Positions 1-8,202 of a stretch of DNA of 64,000 bases are shown in pieces. The notes beneath the pieces are model-generated. The model had not been told where the DNA came from. It made no database searches and saw nothing but the letters and a program-made list of their open reading frames with translations. A program made the translations under genes and the position numbers. Position 1 is the stretch's first letter. Each line of letters begins with the position of its first letter. The DNA is from Lachnospiraceae bacterium (GTDB taxonomy: Bacteria > Bacillota > Clostridia > Lachnospirales > Lachnospiraceae): contig CAAEMZ010000010.1 in the NCBI GenBank assembly GCA_900757195.1, positions 1-64,000 of the forward strand, written 5' to 3'.

Positions 1-1
1 T

Positions 2-217
2 AAAAAGACCGAGGGCATCAAAGACAAATATATCCCAGCGATTTTGGGGATCACAGGCATTGTTATCTGTGCGGTCTATGTCTTTGCAACCTGTAGCTGC
101 AGTAATCCTCAGGAAATCGCTATGGCCGTGTTTACTGCAGTGACGCAGGGGATTTTGGTAGCCGGGTTAAGTACATATGTGAATCAGTTGATTAAGCAGA
201 CAGGAAAAAATGAATAA
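2..217 (+). CDS. Phage holin, C-terminal part (cut by window edge)
   Basis: The frame is open from the window edge to the TAA at 215-217 and gives about 71 residues. A hydrophobic segment (AILGITGIVICAVYVFA) is followed by a short Cys-Ser-Cys stretch, a second hydrophobic stretch (VTQGILVAGLSTYV) and a short charged tail. This pattern, directly before an N-acetylmuramoyl-L-alanine amidase, fits a small phage holin that opens the inner membrane so the amidase can reach the wall. The N terminus lies outside the window, so the family cannot be fixed. The holin call rests on size, hydrophobicity and context. Confidence 0.7.
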   Translation, partial: KKTEGIKDKYIPAILGITGIVICAVYVFATCSCSNPQEIAMAVFTAVTQGILVAGLSTYVNQLIKQTGKNE

Positions 218-225
218 AGTATTTA

Positions 226-250
226 GGGGACCGGGAACGGTCCTCTTTTT
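226..250 (+). terminator. Intrinsic terminator between holin and amidase
   Basis: A perfect 6-bp GC-rich stem (GGACCG/CGGTCC, 228-233 and 238-243) with a GGAA tetraloop is followed by TCTTTTT. It sits in the short gap before the amidase start, so it probably attenuates or separates amidase expression from the holin transcript. Confidence 0.85.
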
Positions 251-266
251 GAATGGAGGAAAAATT

Positions 267-1202
267 ATGACAAAAGTATATTTAGCACCAAGCGCGCAGC
301 CGGATAATTCTTATGCTTATGGTGGTTACAATGAACAGCAGATCTGCAATCGGATCGCCGAGGCTGCCAAAGCAGCGCTGATCCGAAATGGATTTGAAGT
401 CATGAAGGCCAGGGAAGGTCTTGAGATGGAAGATAAAGTCCGGGAGAGCAATGCATGGGGCGCAGATGTTCACATTCCAATCCATACGGATGCCGGCGGC
501 GGACAGGGGACAACATGCTTTGTTTACCCTGGCTATAAAGATGATAAATACGCAAAGTCGATTTATAACGCCGTGGCAGCATACTCTCCGGGAACAGACA
601 GGGGCATCCGGGAACATGATGGATTATATGAGATCAATGAAACTTCTGCGATGTGCGTATATATCGAAAATGAATTCCATGACAATCCAACGCTTGCAGA
701 ATGGATTGTTGCTCATACGAAAGAATTAGGAGAGCAGTATGCAAAAGGCATGTGCGCTGCCGAAGGAAAAGTTTACGTAGGACCCGGAACGGCTCCGAAG
801 CCTGGAGAATCTGAAAAACCAGATGAACCAGTTGCATTTTCAAACATGATGGGTCAGCGAGGACCAAAACCGGAGAGAAAATACAGCATGGAATATGACC
901 CGAGCGTGCAGCAGCTTCAGATGATGTTGAAAAACAATATTGGATACGAAGGACGCACGGACGGTATCGCAGATGAAGATCTGTATAATTATCTGCAGAA
1001 CTTCACTGTTGAATTAAATGATAAAGGCGCCTTGATCGAATGGGTACAGAACCGGTTAAACATTCTTAATTTTGATGCAGGATATGCGGATGGATACGCA
1101 GAGCAGCCGACAATGGATGGAATTAGACGGTTCCAGGAAGCATATGGTCTTGGTGTCGGATATCTCGGCGGTACTGACTGGTACTACATGATTGAATCGT
1201 AA
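267..1202 (+). CDS. Phage N-acetylmuramoyl-L-alanine amidase (endolysin) with C-terminal wall-binding region
   Basis: The predicted 311-residue lysin cleaves the amide bond between MurNAc and L-Ala of peptidoglycan. The ATG at 267 is chosen because GGAGG lies 8-12 bases upstream; an in-frame ATG at 210 would read through the terminator. The N-terminal ~165 residues have the Amidase_3 layout: a glutamate in YGGYNEQQ, the IPIHTDAGGG segment (equivalent of the S-I-H-x-N-A zinc motif) and YIENEFHDNP near the usual catalytic Glu. The usual Gly-His-Gly motif at the N terminus is not visible. A Pro/Glu/Lys linker (~residues 175-190) leads to two C-terminal repeats (PSVQQLQMML, IEWVQNRLNIL) that resemble peptidoglycan-binding repeats. 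With the holin it forms a phage lysis cassette. Confidence 0.9.
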   Translation: MTKVYLAPSAQPDNSYAYGGYNEQQICNRIAEAAKAALIRNGFEVMKAREGLEMEDKVRESNAWGADVHIPIHTDAGGGQGTTCFVYPGYKDDKYAKSIYNAVAAYSPGTDRGIREHDGLYEINETSAMCVYIENEFHDNPTLAEWIVAHTKELGEQYAKGMCAAEGKVYVGPGTAPKPGESEKPDEPVAFSNMMGQRGPKPERKYSMEYDPSVQQLQMMLKNNIGYEGRTDGIADEDLYNYLQNFTVELNDKGALIEWVQNRLNILNFDAGYADGYAEQPTMDGIRRFQEAYGLGVGYLGGTDWYYMIES

Positions 1203-1244
1203 CTCATAAACAGTAACATATAAATTCAGTAATAGTCCAAACGA

Positions 1245-1276
1245 GCCTCGGCATAATGCCGGGGCTTATTTTATTT
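1245..1276 (+). terminator. Intrinsic terminator after the amidase
   Basis: A 9-bp stem (1245-1253 GCCTCGGCA, 1257-1265 TGCCGGGGC) with a TAA loop is followed by TTATTTTATTT. It lies 40 bases after the amidase stop and ends the lysis-cassette transcript. Confidence 0.85.
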
Positions 1277-1279
1277 ACG

Positions 1280-1311
1280 AAGAAAGCCCGCACAATTTTG
1301 ATAGTGCGAGC
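1280..1311 (-). terminator. Possible minus-strand terminator near the phage end
   Basis: Read on the minus strand, GCTCGCAC and GTGCGGGC (1304-1311 and 1286-1293) form an 8-bp stem with one G-U pair, followed by TTTCTT. The same pairing has a C-A mismatch on the plus strand, so it suits a leftward transcript. No minus-strand gene is visible to its right, which makes it an orphan, perhaps left from a deleted gene. Confidence 0.45.
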
Positions 1312-1559
1312 CCTCTACTTCACCCTGGGGGATTTGTTACAGTTTTATAATATGTGAAAATATTCTACATGTCGATAGAATTCGATATACAGATTTCGAC
1401 ACGTGGACAATGTCTACCATTTGTCTACGTTATATAGGTTTTGATATATGACCATGTGTGTATGCATGTGTATATGAGTGAATTTGAATCACTTAAAATC
1501 AAGTGTTTATGCGACGATATATTGATGTATGTGTTTTACAATGTTATTATAGAAATTAG
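1312..1559. other. AT-rich non-coding stretch at the right end of the phage segment
   Basis: No supported gene is seen. The stretch is AT-rich and has short repeated ACATGT/GTCGA-like words (for example tctacatgtcgatagaattcgatat and gtctaccatttgtctac). It ends where the first RlmD fragment begins at about 1560, so it probably holds the end of the integrated element and part of its attachment region. Confidence 0.4.
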
Positions 1560-1787
1560 TTCGCAGATACGGAACATGTTGAGACAGTGGTACTTCTGTC
1601 CCACAAGTCATCTGATAGCCATATAGATGTAAAAGTGGAATTTGGAGAAGGTAAGGGGAAAATGTCCTTGGATGCAATTGCAAAACAGATAAATCAACGG
1701 CATAAGAAAGTTTATGATACCTATCTGCCATTAGCTAATGATATTTGCAGGCGGGAAGTATCAGAAAAGGCATATAGGGATATGTGA
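1560..1787 (+). pseudogene. rlmD: RlmD (RumA) C-terminal fragment 1; candidate attachment-site scar
   Basis: The frame after the stop at 1557 reads F-A-D-T-E-H-V-E-T-V-V-L-L-S-H-K and continues to VKVEFGEGKGKMSLDAI. This is the C-terminal part of the clostridial 23S rRNA m5U methyltransferase RlmD/RumA, beginning at its conserved HVETVVLL segment. The N-terminal TRAM and methyltransferase domains are absent, and only about 75 codons are open. After roughly residue 50 the sequence (YDTYLPLANDICRREV) no longer resembles RlmD, so a second breakpoint is likely. The 3' end of rumA is a known integration site for integrative elements, and this fragment directly borders a phage lysis cassette. The scar interpretation is inference. 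Confidence 0.7.
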
Positions 1788-1868
1788 GAAGATAAAGAAA
1801 AATAATTTGAACATAATCTTTAAAATGAACAGAGCTTAAGTTTATGGTGAGCTAAAAGGAGAAAGAGT

Positions 1869-2717
1869 ATGGCGAAAATTGTTAAAGAGACTATTCATGC
1901 GAAAGGTATTGACATTGGCATTTACACAACAAATTTTGAAAGCGAATTTATTTCACTGACAGACATTGCAAAATATCGCAATGAGGATGATCCGAGATTT
2001 GTAATTCAGAACTGGATGCGTAATAGAAATACTATAGAATTTTTGGGCGTTTGGGAAGAATTGCATAATCCAGATTTTAACCGTGTGCAATTCGAGGCGG
2101 TTAAAAATGAGGCGGGATTAAATCGTTTTGTTATGACACCAACGAAGTGGATTACACAGATGAATGCTATAGGCATTGTTTCAAAAGCAGGACGCTATGG
2201 TGGAACATATGCCCATAGCGATATTGCGATGTCTTTTGCAACATGGATATCTCCTGAATTTCAGCTGTATATTATGAAGGATTACAGGAGATTAAAGACG
2301 GATGAGAATAGTCGGTTATCTCTGAACTGGAATTTGAATAGAGAGATTTCCAAGTTGAATTACAGGATACATACTGACGCGATTAAGGATAATTTGATAC
2401 CGCCAGAATTAACTCCTGTACAGATTGCTTCTACATATGCCAATGAAGCAGATATGTTAAATGTTGTTTTATTTGGAAAAACCGCAAAACAGTGGAAAGA
2501 TGAAAATCCAACTGTTAAAGGGAATATGAGGGATGTGGCAACACTAAAGCAATTATTAGTGCTTGCAAACCTGGAAAGTTATAATGCTGTTTTAATTAAT
2601 CAGGATAAGAATCAAAAGGAACGAATGGAGTTGCTTCGGCAGTTGGCAGTACAACAGTTACAGACATTGGAAACAGTAAGTTTGAATAGTTTGCCGAAAC
2701 CAGAAGAGGAGCTGTAG
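1869..2717 (+). CDS. KilA-N domain protein
   Basis: A 282-residue protein with AGGAGAAAGAGT before its ATG. The N-terminal half has the KilA-N layout: FISLTDIAKYRNEDDP, the tryptophan-rich NWMRNRNTIEFLGVWEEL, then the W-I-T-Q-M-N and SFATWISPEFQLYIMKDYRRLK segments near residues 95-140. KilA-N is a DNA-binding fold common in phage and DNA-virus proteins. The C-terminal half (KLNYRIHTDAIKDNLIPP to the end) is helical and is often found in stand-alone KilA-N proteins of mobile elements. It lies between two RlmD fragments and next to a dGTPase gene, so it is probably cargo of a former mobile element. Regulation or defence are possible roles; neither can be read from the sequence. Confidence 0.85.
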   Translation: MAKIVKETIHAKGIDIGIYTTNFESEFISLTDIAKYRNEDDPRFVIQNWMRNRNTIEFLGVWEELHNPDFNRVQFEAVKNEAGLNRFVMTPTKWITQMNAIGIVSKAGRYGGTYAHSDIAMSFATWISPEFQLYIMKDYRRLKTDENSRLSLNWNLNREISKLNYRIHTDAIKDNLIPPELTPVQIASTYANEADMLNVVLFGKTAKQWKDENPTVKGNMRDVATLKQLLVLANLESYNAVLINQDKNQKERMELLRQLAVQQLQTLETVSLNSLPKPEEEL

Positions 2718-2878
2718 AGACTAGATTGTAACAGAAAATTTTGCGATATTTGGACTAAAGTGGTTTGAATTGTATAGATTACTAATTCTTTAATTATTTG
2801 ATGAAAATATAACTATTGAAGAAATAGAGGAGAAGAAAGAAAAATTAATATACAAAAGGGATAGGAGAGAAAATATTT

Positions 2879-4348
2879 ATGGAATGGAAAAATTTATTAA
2901 CATAAAATCGGCTATGCGAAGAAGAAAAAGAGCCGGAGGCATTTGACGATTACTACATCAGTCCATTTGAAAGAGATTATGAGAGGATTGTTTCCAGTGC
3001 GGCGTTTAGAAGGCTACAGGATAAAACACAAGTTTTTCCATTATTTAAGAGTGATTTTGTCAGAACCCGGCTGACACATTCGATAGAAGTATCAACAATA
3101 GCAAAACAACTGGGAATTATGTGTTTCCACAACACATCGTCATATCAACATCTGCCAATAGATTGTGATGAGCAGGATAGCGATATTTTAAAGGGAAAAA
3201 GAATTGGAGATATTGAGGCAATTCTTTCCTGTGCCGGATTATTACATGATCTTGGAAATCCTCCATTTGGGCATGTTGGAGAAAATATAATAAGAGAGTG
3301 GTTTAAGGACAATCTTAAAAATATTTATCTTTCAAAGAGTTATCATGAAAAGCCTGTTTCAGAACGATTGAATAAAAAACAGATTGTAGATTTAGAGAAT
3401 TTTGAGGGTAATGCTCAGGCTTTTAGAATTTTATCAAAGGCTCGCTATCACTCAGAGGTTAATTTACCGTTTTCAATTATCAGTGCATTAATTAAATATC
3501 CTACAAGATGCGATGAAATGGGAGCGGCTATTATAAGACATAAAATAGGATGTTACCAAGCTGAAGAAAATGTCTTTCTGAAAATTGCCAAAGAAGTGGG
3601 TACTATTAACACAGAGGGAAAGGTGATTCGCCATCCTTTAGCATATTTAGTCGAGGCGGCAGATGATATTGCATATATGACTGCTGATTTAGAGGATGCA
3701 GTAAAATCAGGGTTAGTTAGTGTTGATGAGTTGTTACACTTTTTGGAAAATACATATATATCCCTTGGAGAAGAAAATGGAGAATCGCCACAACATATTA
3801 TCAGAACCAAGGAAATAATTAATAAATTAGATTGGTTTAATAAAAATGAGAAAGATAAGACAAAAGTAATGAGTCAATGGGGAACATATCTCAGAAGATG
3901 GCTGATGTATGTTGTGTGTTGGAGATTTTCAAGAAGCTATGATAGTATTATACGAGGAGAGTTCAAACAAGATTTATTTTATGATAATAATCATAGTTTA
4001 ACAGTAAGATTGCTTAAAAAGGCAATGAGTAAATTTGTTTTTGATTCTCGTGTTATTACGGAACCTGAAATATCTGCACAGGTTATTCTTAATTTTTTGT
4101 TGGATAAGTTTATTCCGGCAGTTATTCGCTTTGACAAATGCGGGGAAATGACTACGCAGGATAAAAAGGTAATTACTCTTGTTTCTTCTAATTACATTGA
4201 CGATTACTTTAAAGCAAAGGAAGTTGATGGTATTACAGATGAGACAGAACTGTTATATCATAGAATATTGATTGCGACAGATTTTATAAGTGGAATGACA
4301 GATGGATATGCAAAAACGTTATATAAAAAAATGTCAGGATTAGAGTGA
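2879..4348 (+). pseudogene. dgt: dGTP triphosphohydrolase with early nonsense codon
   Basis: The natural start is the ATG at 2879 (M-E-W-K-N-L-L-T). The ninth codon is TAA (2903-2905), after which the same frame continues without interruption to 4348 and includes EAFDDYYISPFERDYERIV. The HD-domain metal ligands are present: the first His in RTRLTHSIEV, the His-Asp in CAGLLHDLGNPPFGH and later DDIAYMTADLEDA. The enzyme splits dGTP into deoxyguanosine and triphosphate; phage-linked versions can limit dNTP pools. The next in-frame ATG (3119) lies after the first catalytic His, so a restart there would give an inactive product of 409 residues. Stop-codon readthrough or a sequencing error are the alternatives to a recent pseudogene. 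Confidence 0.8.
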
Positions 4349-4387
4349 TTTTTGGACAACATGATTTTGCGGGAAAGAGATAATACC

Positions 4388-4605
4388 GTTGAGACGGTTG
4401 TAAGCTGGTTAGAAAAATTCCGGACGCATATATCGACATTACCGTTGATATGGCTGAACTGGATTTGACGGCTTCAGAAGCGAAAGCAACTTATGAAGAA
4501 ATCAAACAGTACATCTTAGATGAATACGATACAAAGGTGTCAAATCACTATATTGCTCAGATGAAAGAGAAATATGGCATTATAGAAAGAGAAAATTATA
4601 TTTGA
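4388..4605 (+). pseudogene. rlmD: RlmD (RumA) C-terminal fragment 2 with frameshift
   Basis: The sequence begins with the codons for V-E-T-V-V at 4388-4402. After a one-base shift it reads LVRKIPDAYIDITVDM and continues AELDLTASEAKATYEEI and VSNHYIAQMKEKYGI up to TGA at 4603-4605. This is the Lachnospiraceae-type RlmD C terminus. Its 5' edge matches that of fragment 1: gttgagacggttgta here against gttgagacagtggta at 1578-1592, 13 of 15 bases identical. The frameshift and missing catalytic domains make it non-functional. The two fragments bracket about 2.8 kb with the KilA-N and dGTPase genes, which suggests a stepwise element insertion or scar series. Confidence 0.7.
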
Positions 4606-4615
4606 GCAGCAAGGT

Positions 4616-4825
4616 GTTGACGATCGTCAGGTGAGAGATTATATGCTTCCTAATGTGGGATTGGATGAGCAGAAAGAATATCAAATCGACGTATGGGGAT
4701 AGCGATACCGCAGACATTTGAAAGCAAATTATCGCATTATCTATTACAACTATTTAACCAAAGGTACGCTCAATAAACACATTGCAGAAGTTAATACACG
4801 AGCCGAAGAAATGTTTCAGCAATCG
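4616..4825 (+). pseudogene. TnpV-like transposon protein remnant
   Basis: One frame reads VRDYMLPNVGLDEQKEYQI, DVWG, an in-frame TAG at about 4700, then RYRRHLKANYRIIYYNYLTK and GTLNKHIAEVNTRAEEMF. This follows the TnpV pattern (DYLIPDL..., G-x-W-G-x-R-H-x-R-x-L-K, L-x-x-G-x-L-N), a small protein carried by many clostridial transposable elements. It lacks the C-terminal third and contains a stop. It ends where the MATE homology begins, so the junction near 4815-4820 is a fusion point between two degraded elements. Confidence 0.6.
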
Positions 4826-5550
4826 CAGGCGTGCTGTGTTCCATTTATGCAGTCAGGCAGTATTCTTGTTTCAGGGGCGCACTGAAAACTTCAAAGTTTG
4901 ATAAGAAAATGGCAAAACAGATTTTGAAACTATGTATTCCTATGGGATTTCAATACTCGCTGATTTATTTATCAGGCAGTATCATGCAGTGGGTCATCAA
5001 TAGATTTGGTACAGGCGTCATCGGAGCGTTTGCAGCAACGAACCAGATTGAGAATCTGATTCAGCAGCCTTTTACTGCGCTGGGAACGGCAATTGCTACA
5101 TATACAGGTCAGAATGCAGGAGCAGGGCATACGGAACGTATCAGGCAGGGGCTGCATTCTGCGTTAAAAATATGTGCTGTTTATGCTATTGCTTTAGTGG
5201 CAGTCTTTTGGGGATTTGGAAATCTCATCATGGGGATTTTTGTTTCGGATGATTTGATTATAAAGAACGCAGTAACAGGGATTCATATAACCAGTGTATT
5301 TATGATTTTTTTAGGCAGTACACAAATTACACGGTATTTTTTAAATGGTGCCGGAGATACCGTTTACTCTATGGCAAATGGAATAATCGAAATAGGATGT
5401 AAACTTATTTTTGTATTCCTGCTGACAAATATTCCGTTTATCGGGCAATGGGGAATCTGGTGGACCATTGGTTTTACATGGCTTTGTACCGCAGTTTTTG
5501 CTCTGTGCCGTTATAAAAGCGGGAAGTGGCAGAAAATCTGTACAAAATAA
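4819..5550 (+). pseudogene. MATE multidrug exporter, C-terminal half only
   Basis: The frame is open from about 4819 (AIAGVLCSIYAV) to TAA at 5550, about 240 residues against about 450 for intact MATE proteins such as the ones at 26180 and 42415. It keeps about six membrane segments of the second MATE bundle, including GFQYSLIYLSGSIMQWVINR and ITRYFLNGAGDTVYSMANG. The first bundle is missing and the 5' edge abuts a TnpV remnant, so half of the transporter was lost by rearrangement. GTG at 4831 could start a shortened product, but a single MATE half is not expected to transport. Confidence 0.8.
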
Positions 5551-5581
5551 CGCAGCAAGCGAAAGAAAATGAGGTGTTGAA

Positions 5582-6412
5582 ATGAAATCAGTTTTATTGA
5601 TTGGACAATCCAATATGGCAGGACGGGGTTTTTTACAGGAAGTGGCTCCAATCTGTGACGAAAGAATATTTATGTTGAGAAATGGAAGATGGCAGATGAT
5701 GGCAGAACCGCTTCACTTTGACCGGGCGGTTGCAGGTGTCGGTCCGGCAGCGTCCTTTGCACAAGCCTGGTGCAGTGCAAATCCGAAGGAACAGCTTGGA
5801 TTGATTCCATGTGCAGAAGGCGGCAGCGCGATTGATGAATGGGATGTGGAAGATACCTTGTTCCGTCATGCTGTCAGCGAAGCAAAATATGCCATGGAAA
5901 ACAGTGAATTAATCGCAATTTTATGGCATCAGGGAGAAAACGACAGCCAGAGTGGAAAATATAAGGATTACTATAAGAAATTGGAACGGATTGTAAACAG
6001 ACTTCGGGAAGAATTGGATGCTCCGGAAATTCCGTTTATCATCGGAGGACTGGGAGATTATCTGGGAAAGACTGCTTTCGGAATGAGCTGTCCGGAATAT
6101 GAACGGGTCAATCAGGAATTGCTCCGGTATGCAAAAAACAATGAGAATTGTTATTATGTGACAGGAGAAAGATTGTACGCCAATCCGGATGGAATTCACA
6201 TCAACGCAGAATCCCAGCGGAGATTCGGAATCAGATATTTTAAGGCCTATGACTCGAAGAATCATGTACTTGAACCGCTGAAAGACGAGGCGCAGATTGT
6301 AAAAACACTTTGTGAAAAAGAACATACAGCGGCAGAAAAACGATATCTTGCATTGGAGCGGTTCACACTGGGAAAAATGTCTTTGGAAGAAGTCATGAAG
6401 ATTCTGATGTGA
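5582..6412 (+). CDS. SGNH esterase of the sialate O-acetylesterase family
   Basis: A 276-residue cytosolic protein with GAGGTGTTGAA before ATG. The first 230 residues fit the SASA/DUF303 acetylesterase family. The nucleophile Ser is in GQSNMAGRG (residues 8-16), GPAASFAQAW and CAEGGSAIDEW form block II, LWHQGENDS is the block III region, and the catalytic Asp-x-x-His is in NPDGIHIN near residue 205. Such enzymes remove acetyl groups from sialic acid or plant glycans. No signal peptide is seen, so it would act on imported sugars. It follows the broken MATE gene by 31 bases and was perhaps once co-transcribed with it. Substrate is not predictable. Confidence 0.85.
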   Translation: MKSVLLIGQSNMAGRGFLQEVAPICDERIFMLRNGRWQMMAEPLHFDRAVAGVGPAASFAQAWCSANPKEQLGLIPCAEGGSAIDEWDVEDTLFRHAVSEAKYAMENSELIAILWHQGENDSQSGKYKDYYKKLERIVNRLREELDAPEIPFIIGGLGDYLGKTAFGMSCPEYERVNQELLRYAKNNENCYYVTGERLYANPDGIHINAESQRRFGIRYFKAYDSKNHVLEPLKDEAQIVKTLCEKEHTAAEKRYLALERFTLGKMSLEEVMKILM

Positions 6413-6463
6413 GTGTAGAAATTCAAATCCATTTTAAGTATCCGGGGAGTAAGGGATAAGCCA

Positions 6464-6945
6464 AGAGCCAGTTACAGCGGTTCTGCTTATTCCTTTTTAT
6501 TTTCTCTTTATATTCTGCATATTCTTGGAGGCAGAAAAAATAAAAAACTTCGTGTATGGTATATTGCTGCAGTTCTTAATCTTGCGCTGAGCGAAATACT
6601 TATCATTGTTTCTCAGTTTACGGACTGGGTATATTTTGTTGATGAAAATACAATGTATCACAGGGGGGAGTTTTTCTGGCTTTCGTCTATGTTGGCGTGC
6701 GTTTCTTTGATTTCAAATATAATTGTTATCTTATTGCATAAAAAACATTTGTCCCGAAAAGAAAGTATAGTTCTGGAATTATACATTTGGATTATGGTGG
6801 CTGCCAATATCGCATCGCTTCCGGTATGGCATACCTGGGCATTGACGGCGGTACTTATGAAGAAATCTTTCAGGTTGCCGATAATAGAATGTACCGGAAT
6901 AAAGCAGAGTTAAAACGTGTCAAACACATTGAAAAGTATGACTGA
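6464..6945 (+). pseudogene. Collapsed diguanylate cyclase (membrane part joined to GGDEF tail)
   Basis: One frame (to about 6912) reads LRVWYIAAVLNLALSEILII, VSQFTDWVYFVDENTMYHRG and FFWLSSMLACVSLISNIIVI, the membrane input module of a family of clostridial GGDEF proteins. Then, in another frame from 6841, comes IDGGTYEEIFQVADNRMYRN to TGA at 6945, which is the final helix of a GGDEF domain. The core of the cyclase, including the GGDEF loop, is deleted and the frames no longer match. No start codon with a ribosome-binding site is clear. It cannot make cyclic di-GMP. Confidence 0.65.
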
Positions 6946-6983
6946 TAAATGAAAGCGTTCTCTGCGAAGTTCAGCGGAAATTT

Positions 6984-7535
6984 TCATCCATTACAACAGC
7001 ACTTTCTATAGGCGCTTGGCGTCTGGCCCGTGTGATTTTTGAAAAATCGGTTGAACGCAGACAGTGAAGAAAAGCCTGTTAGAAAAGCAATATCAATGAT
7101 CTTTTTATTACTGTTTTTCAGCAGGCGCATTGCTTCATTTAAGCGCAGGGAATCCGCATATTCTTTTGGGGTAACGCCATACGTGTCTTTGAAGATATCC
7201 GTAAGCCGCCTAAATGTAAGTCCTACATCCTGCAGCTGTTCATACAGCTTTGCCTGGGATCTGAACGCCGCATCTATTTTCTTTTTTACTTCGGCAGCAA
7301 TATCCTGCATGGGTTGATAATCCAACAGGTCGCTTCTGCAGCGCTTGCATGGGCGAAACCTCTGGTCTTCTGCCTCCTTTGCAGTGGAAAAGAAACAAAC
7401 GTTATCCCTTTTAGGCACTTTTGATTTGCAGGAAGGTCGGCAGTATATTCCTGTTGTCTTTACTCCGTAAAAAAATAGTCCATCATAGCTTTCATCATTC
7501 GTTTTGATTGCATCCCACATTTCCTGTTCTGTCAT
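6984..7535 (-). CDS. Ada-type methyl-phosphotriester sensor and AraC regulator (no methyltransferase domain)
   Basis: A 183-residue protein. Residues 1-75 are the Ada zinc-binding domain with four cysteines in GIYCRPSCKSK and RPCKRCRSD; the first Cys accepts a methyl group from DNA phosphotriesters. Residues 85-180 are an AraC-type double helix-turn-helix (TFRRLTDIFKDTYGVTPKEY and IIDIAFLTGFSSLSAFNRFF). The O6-methylguanine methyltransferase domain of E. coli Ada is absent and is supplied by the separate ogt gene upstream. It is the third gene of the ogt-alkA-ada operon; its ATG overlaps the alkA stop by four bases. By family it activates its own operon after methylation. Confidence 0.9.
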   Translation of the reverse strand: MTEQEMWDAIKTNDESYDGLFFYGVKTTGIYCRPSCKSKVPKRDNVCFFSTAKEAEDQRFRPCKRCRSDLLDYQPMQDIAAEVKKKIDAAFRSQAKLYEQLQDVGLTFRRLTDIFKDTYGVTPKEYADSLRLNEAMRLLKNSNKKIIDIAFLTGFSSLSAFNRFFKNHTGQTPSAYRKCCCNG

Positions 7536-8179
7536 TTTCTTATCCTCCCTGGTGCCGCCGGATCGGTCAGTTCAGGAATCGCGCCGCCCGCAATGGCCCA
7601 TAAATAAAGACTTGCTACGGTTCCATAAGGGGAATAACGATTCCGGTATTTTTCAAATCGTGCCCGGTCCACCTTTTTGTGCCGGTAAAGCATCCGTATT
7701 CCGCGCAAAACGGCTAAATCTCCAAAGCTGACGATGTCGGAACGCTGCATACCAAATATCATAATCATTTCTGCTGTCCAGACGCCAATCCCCTTCAAAG
7801 CGGATAGTTTCTGAATCACCAGTTTGTCTGGCAGCGTATTCAGCACATCAATGTCAAAAGTTCCCTCCTGAACTCTTTGGGCAAAATTGAGGATGTAGTC
7901 AGCTTTTTTAAATGTAATGCCGATATTCTGAAGATTTTCCCGTCCTAAAAGCAGCAGATGCTCCGCATCTGCCGTCCCAATTGTTTTTATCAGGCGATTC
8001 CAGACCGTTGCCTGTGCTGCCGTCGATATTTGCTGTCCGATGATATGACGAACAACTGAGGAAAATAAATCGGAGTCGACGGATCTGTGGATCTGTCCGA
8101 TCTGTGTAATCGCCGCACCGAGCTTTTTATCTTTACGCGACAGATACTCTGTTGCTTGATTATCATATTCAAAATACAT
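7532..8179 (-). CDS. alkA: DNA-3-methyladenine glycosylase (AlkA/HhH-GPD family)
   Basis: A 215-residue base-excision glycosylase. The helix-hairpin-helix and Gly-Pro-Asp-type region reads LSALKGIGVWTAEMIMIFG followed by IVSFGDLAVLRG, whose Asp is the expected catalytic residue. HIIGQQIS near residue 50 is also typical. The start at 8179 (M-Y-F-E-Y-D) is preferred because AGGGAG lies 8 bases upstream; an in-frame ATG at 8203 has no such site and would overlap ogt's stop. It removes alkylated purines such as 3-methyladenine. It lies between ogt and the Ada-type regulator. Confidence 0.9.
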   Translation of the reverse strand: MYFEYDNQATEYLSRKDKKLGAAITQIGQIHRSVDSDLFSSVVRHIIGQQISTAAQATVWNRLIKTIGTADAEHLLLLGRENLQNIGITFKKADYILNFAQRVQEGTFDIDVLNTLPDKLVIQKLSALKGIGVWTAEMIMIFGMQRSDIVSFGDLAVLRGIRMLYRHKKVDRARFEKYRNRYSPYGTVASLYLWAIAGGAIPELTDPAAPGRIRK

Positions 8180-8202
8180 ATCAACACTCCCTGTTATCGG
8201 CA

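Noticed and set aside
1441..1626. 61-codon plus-strand frame at the phage end
   Set aside because: No ribosome-binding site or domain; it overlaps the RlmD fragment in a different frame and lies in AT-rich intergenic DNA.
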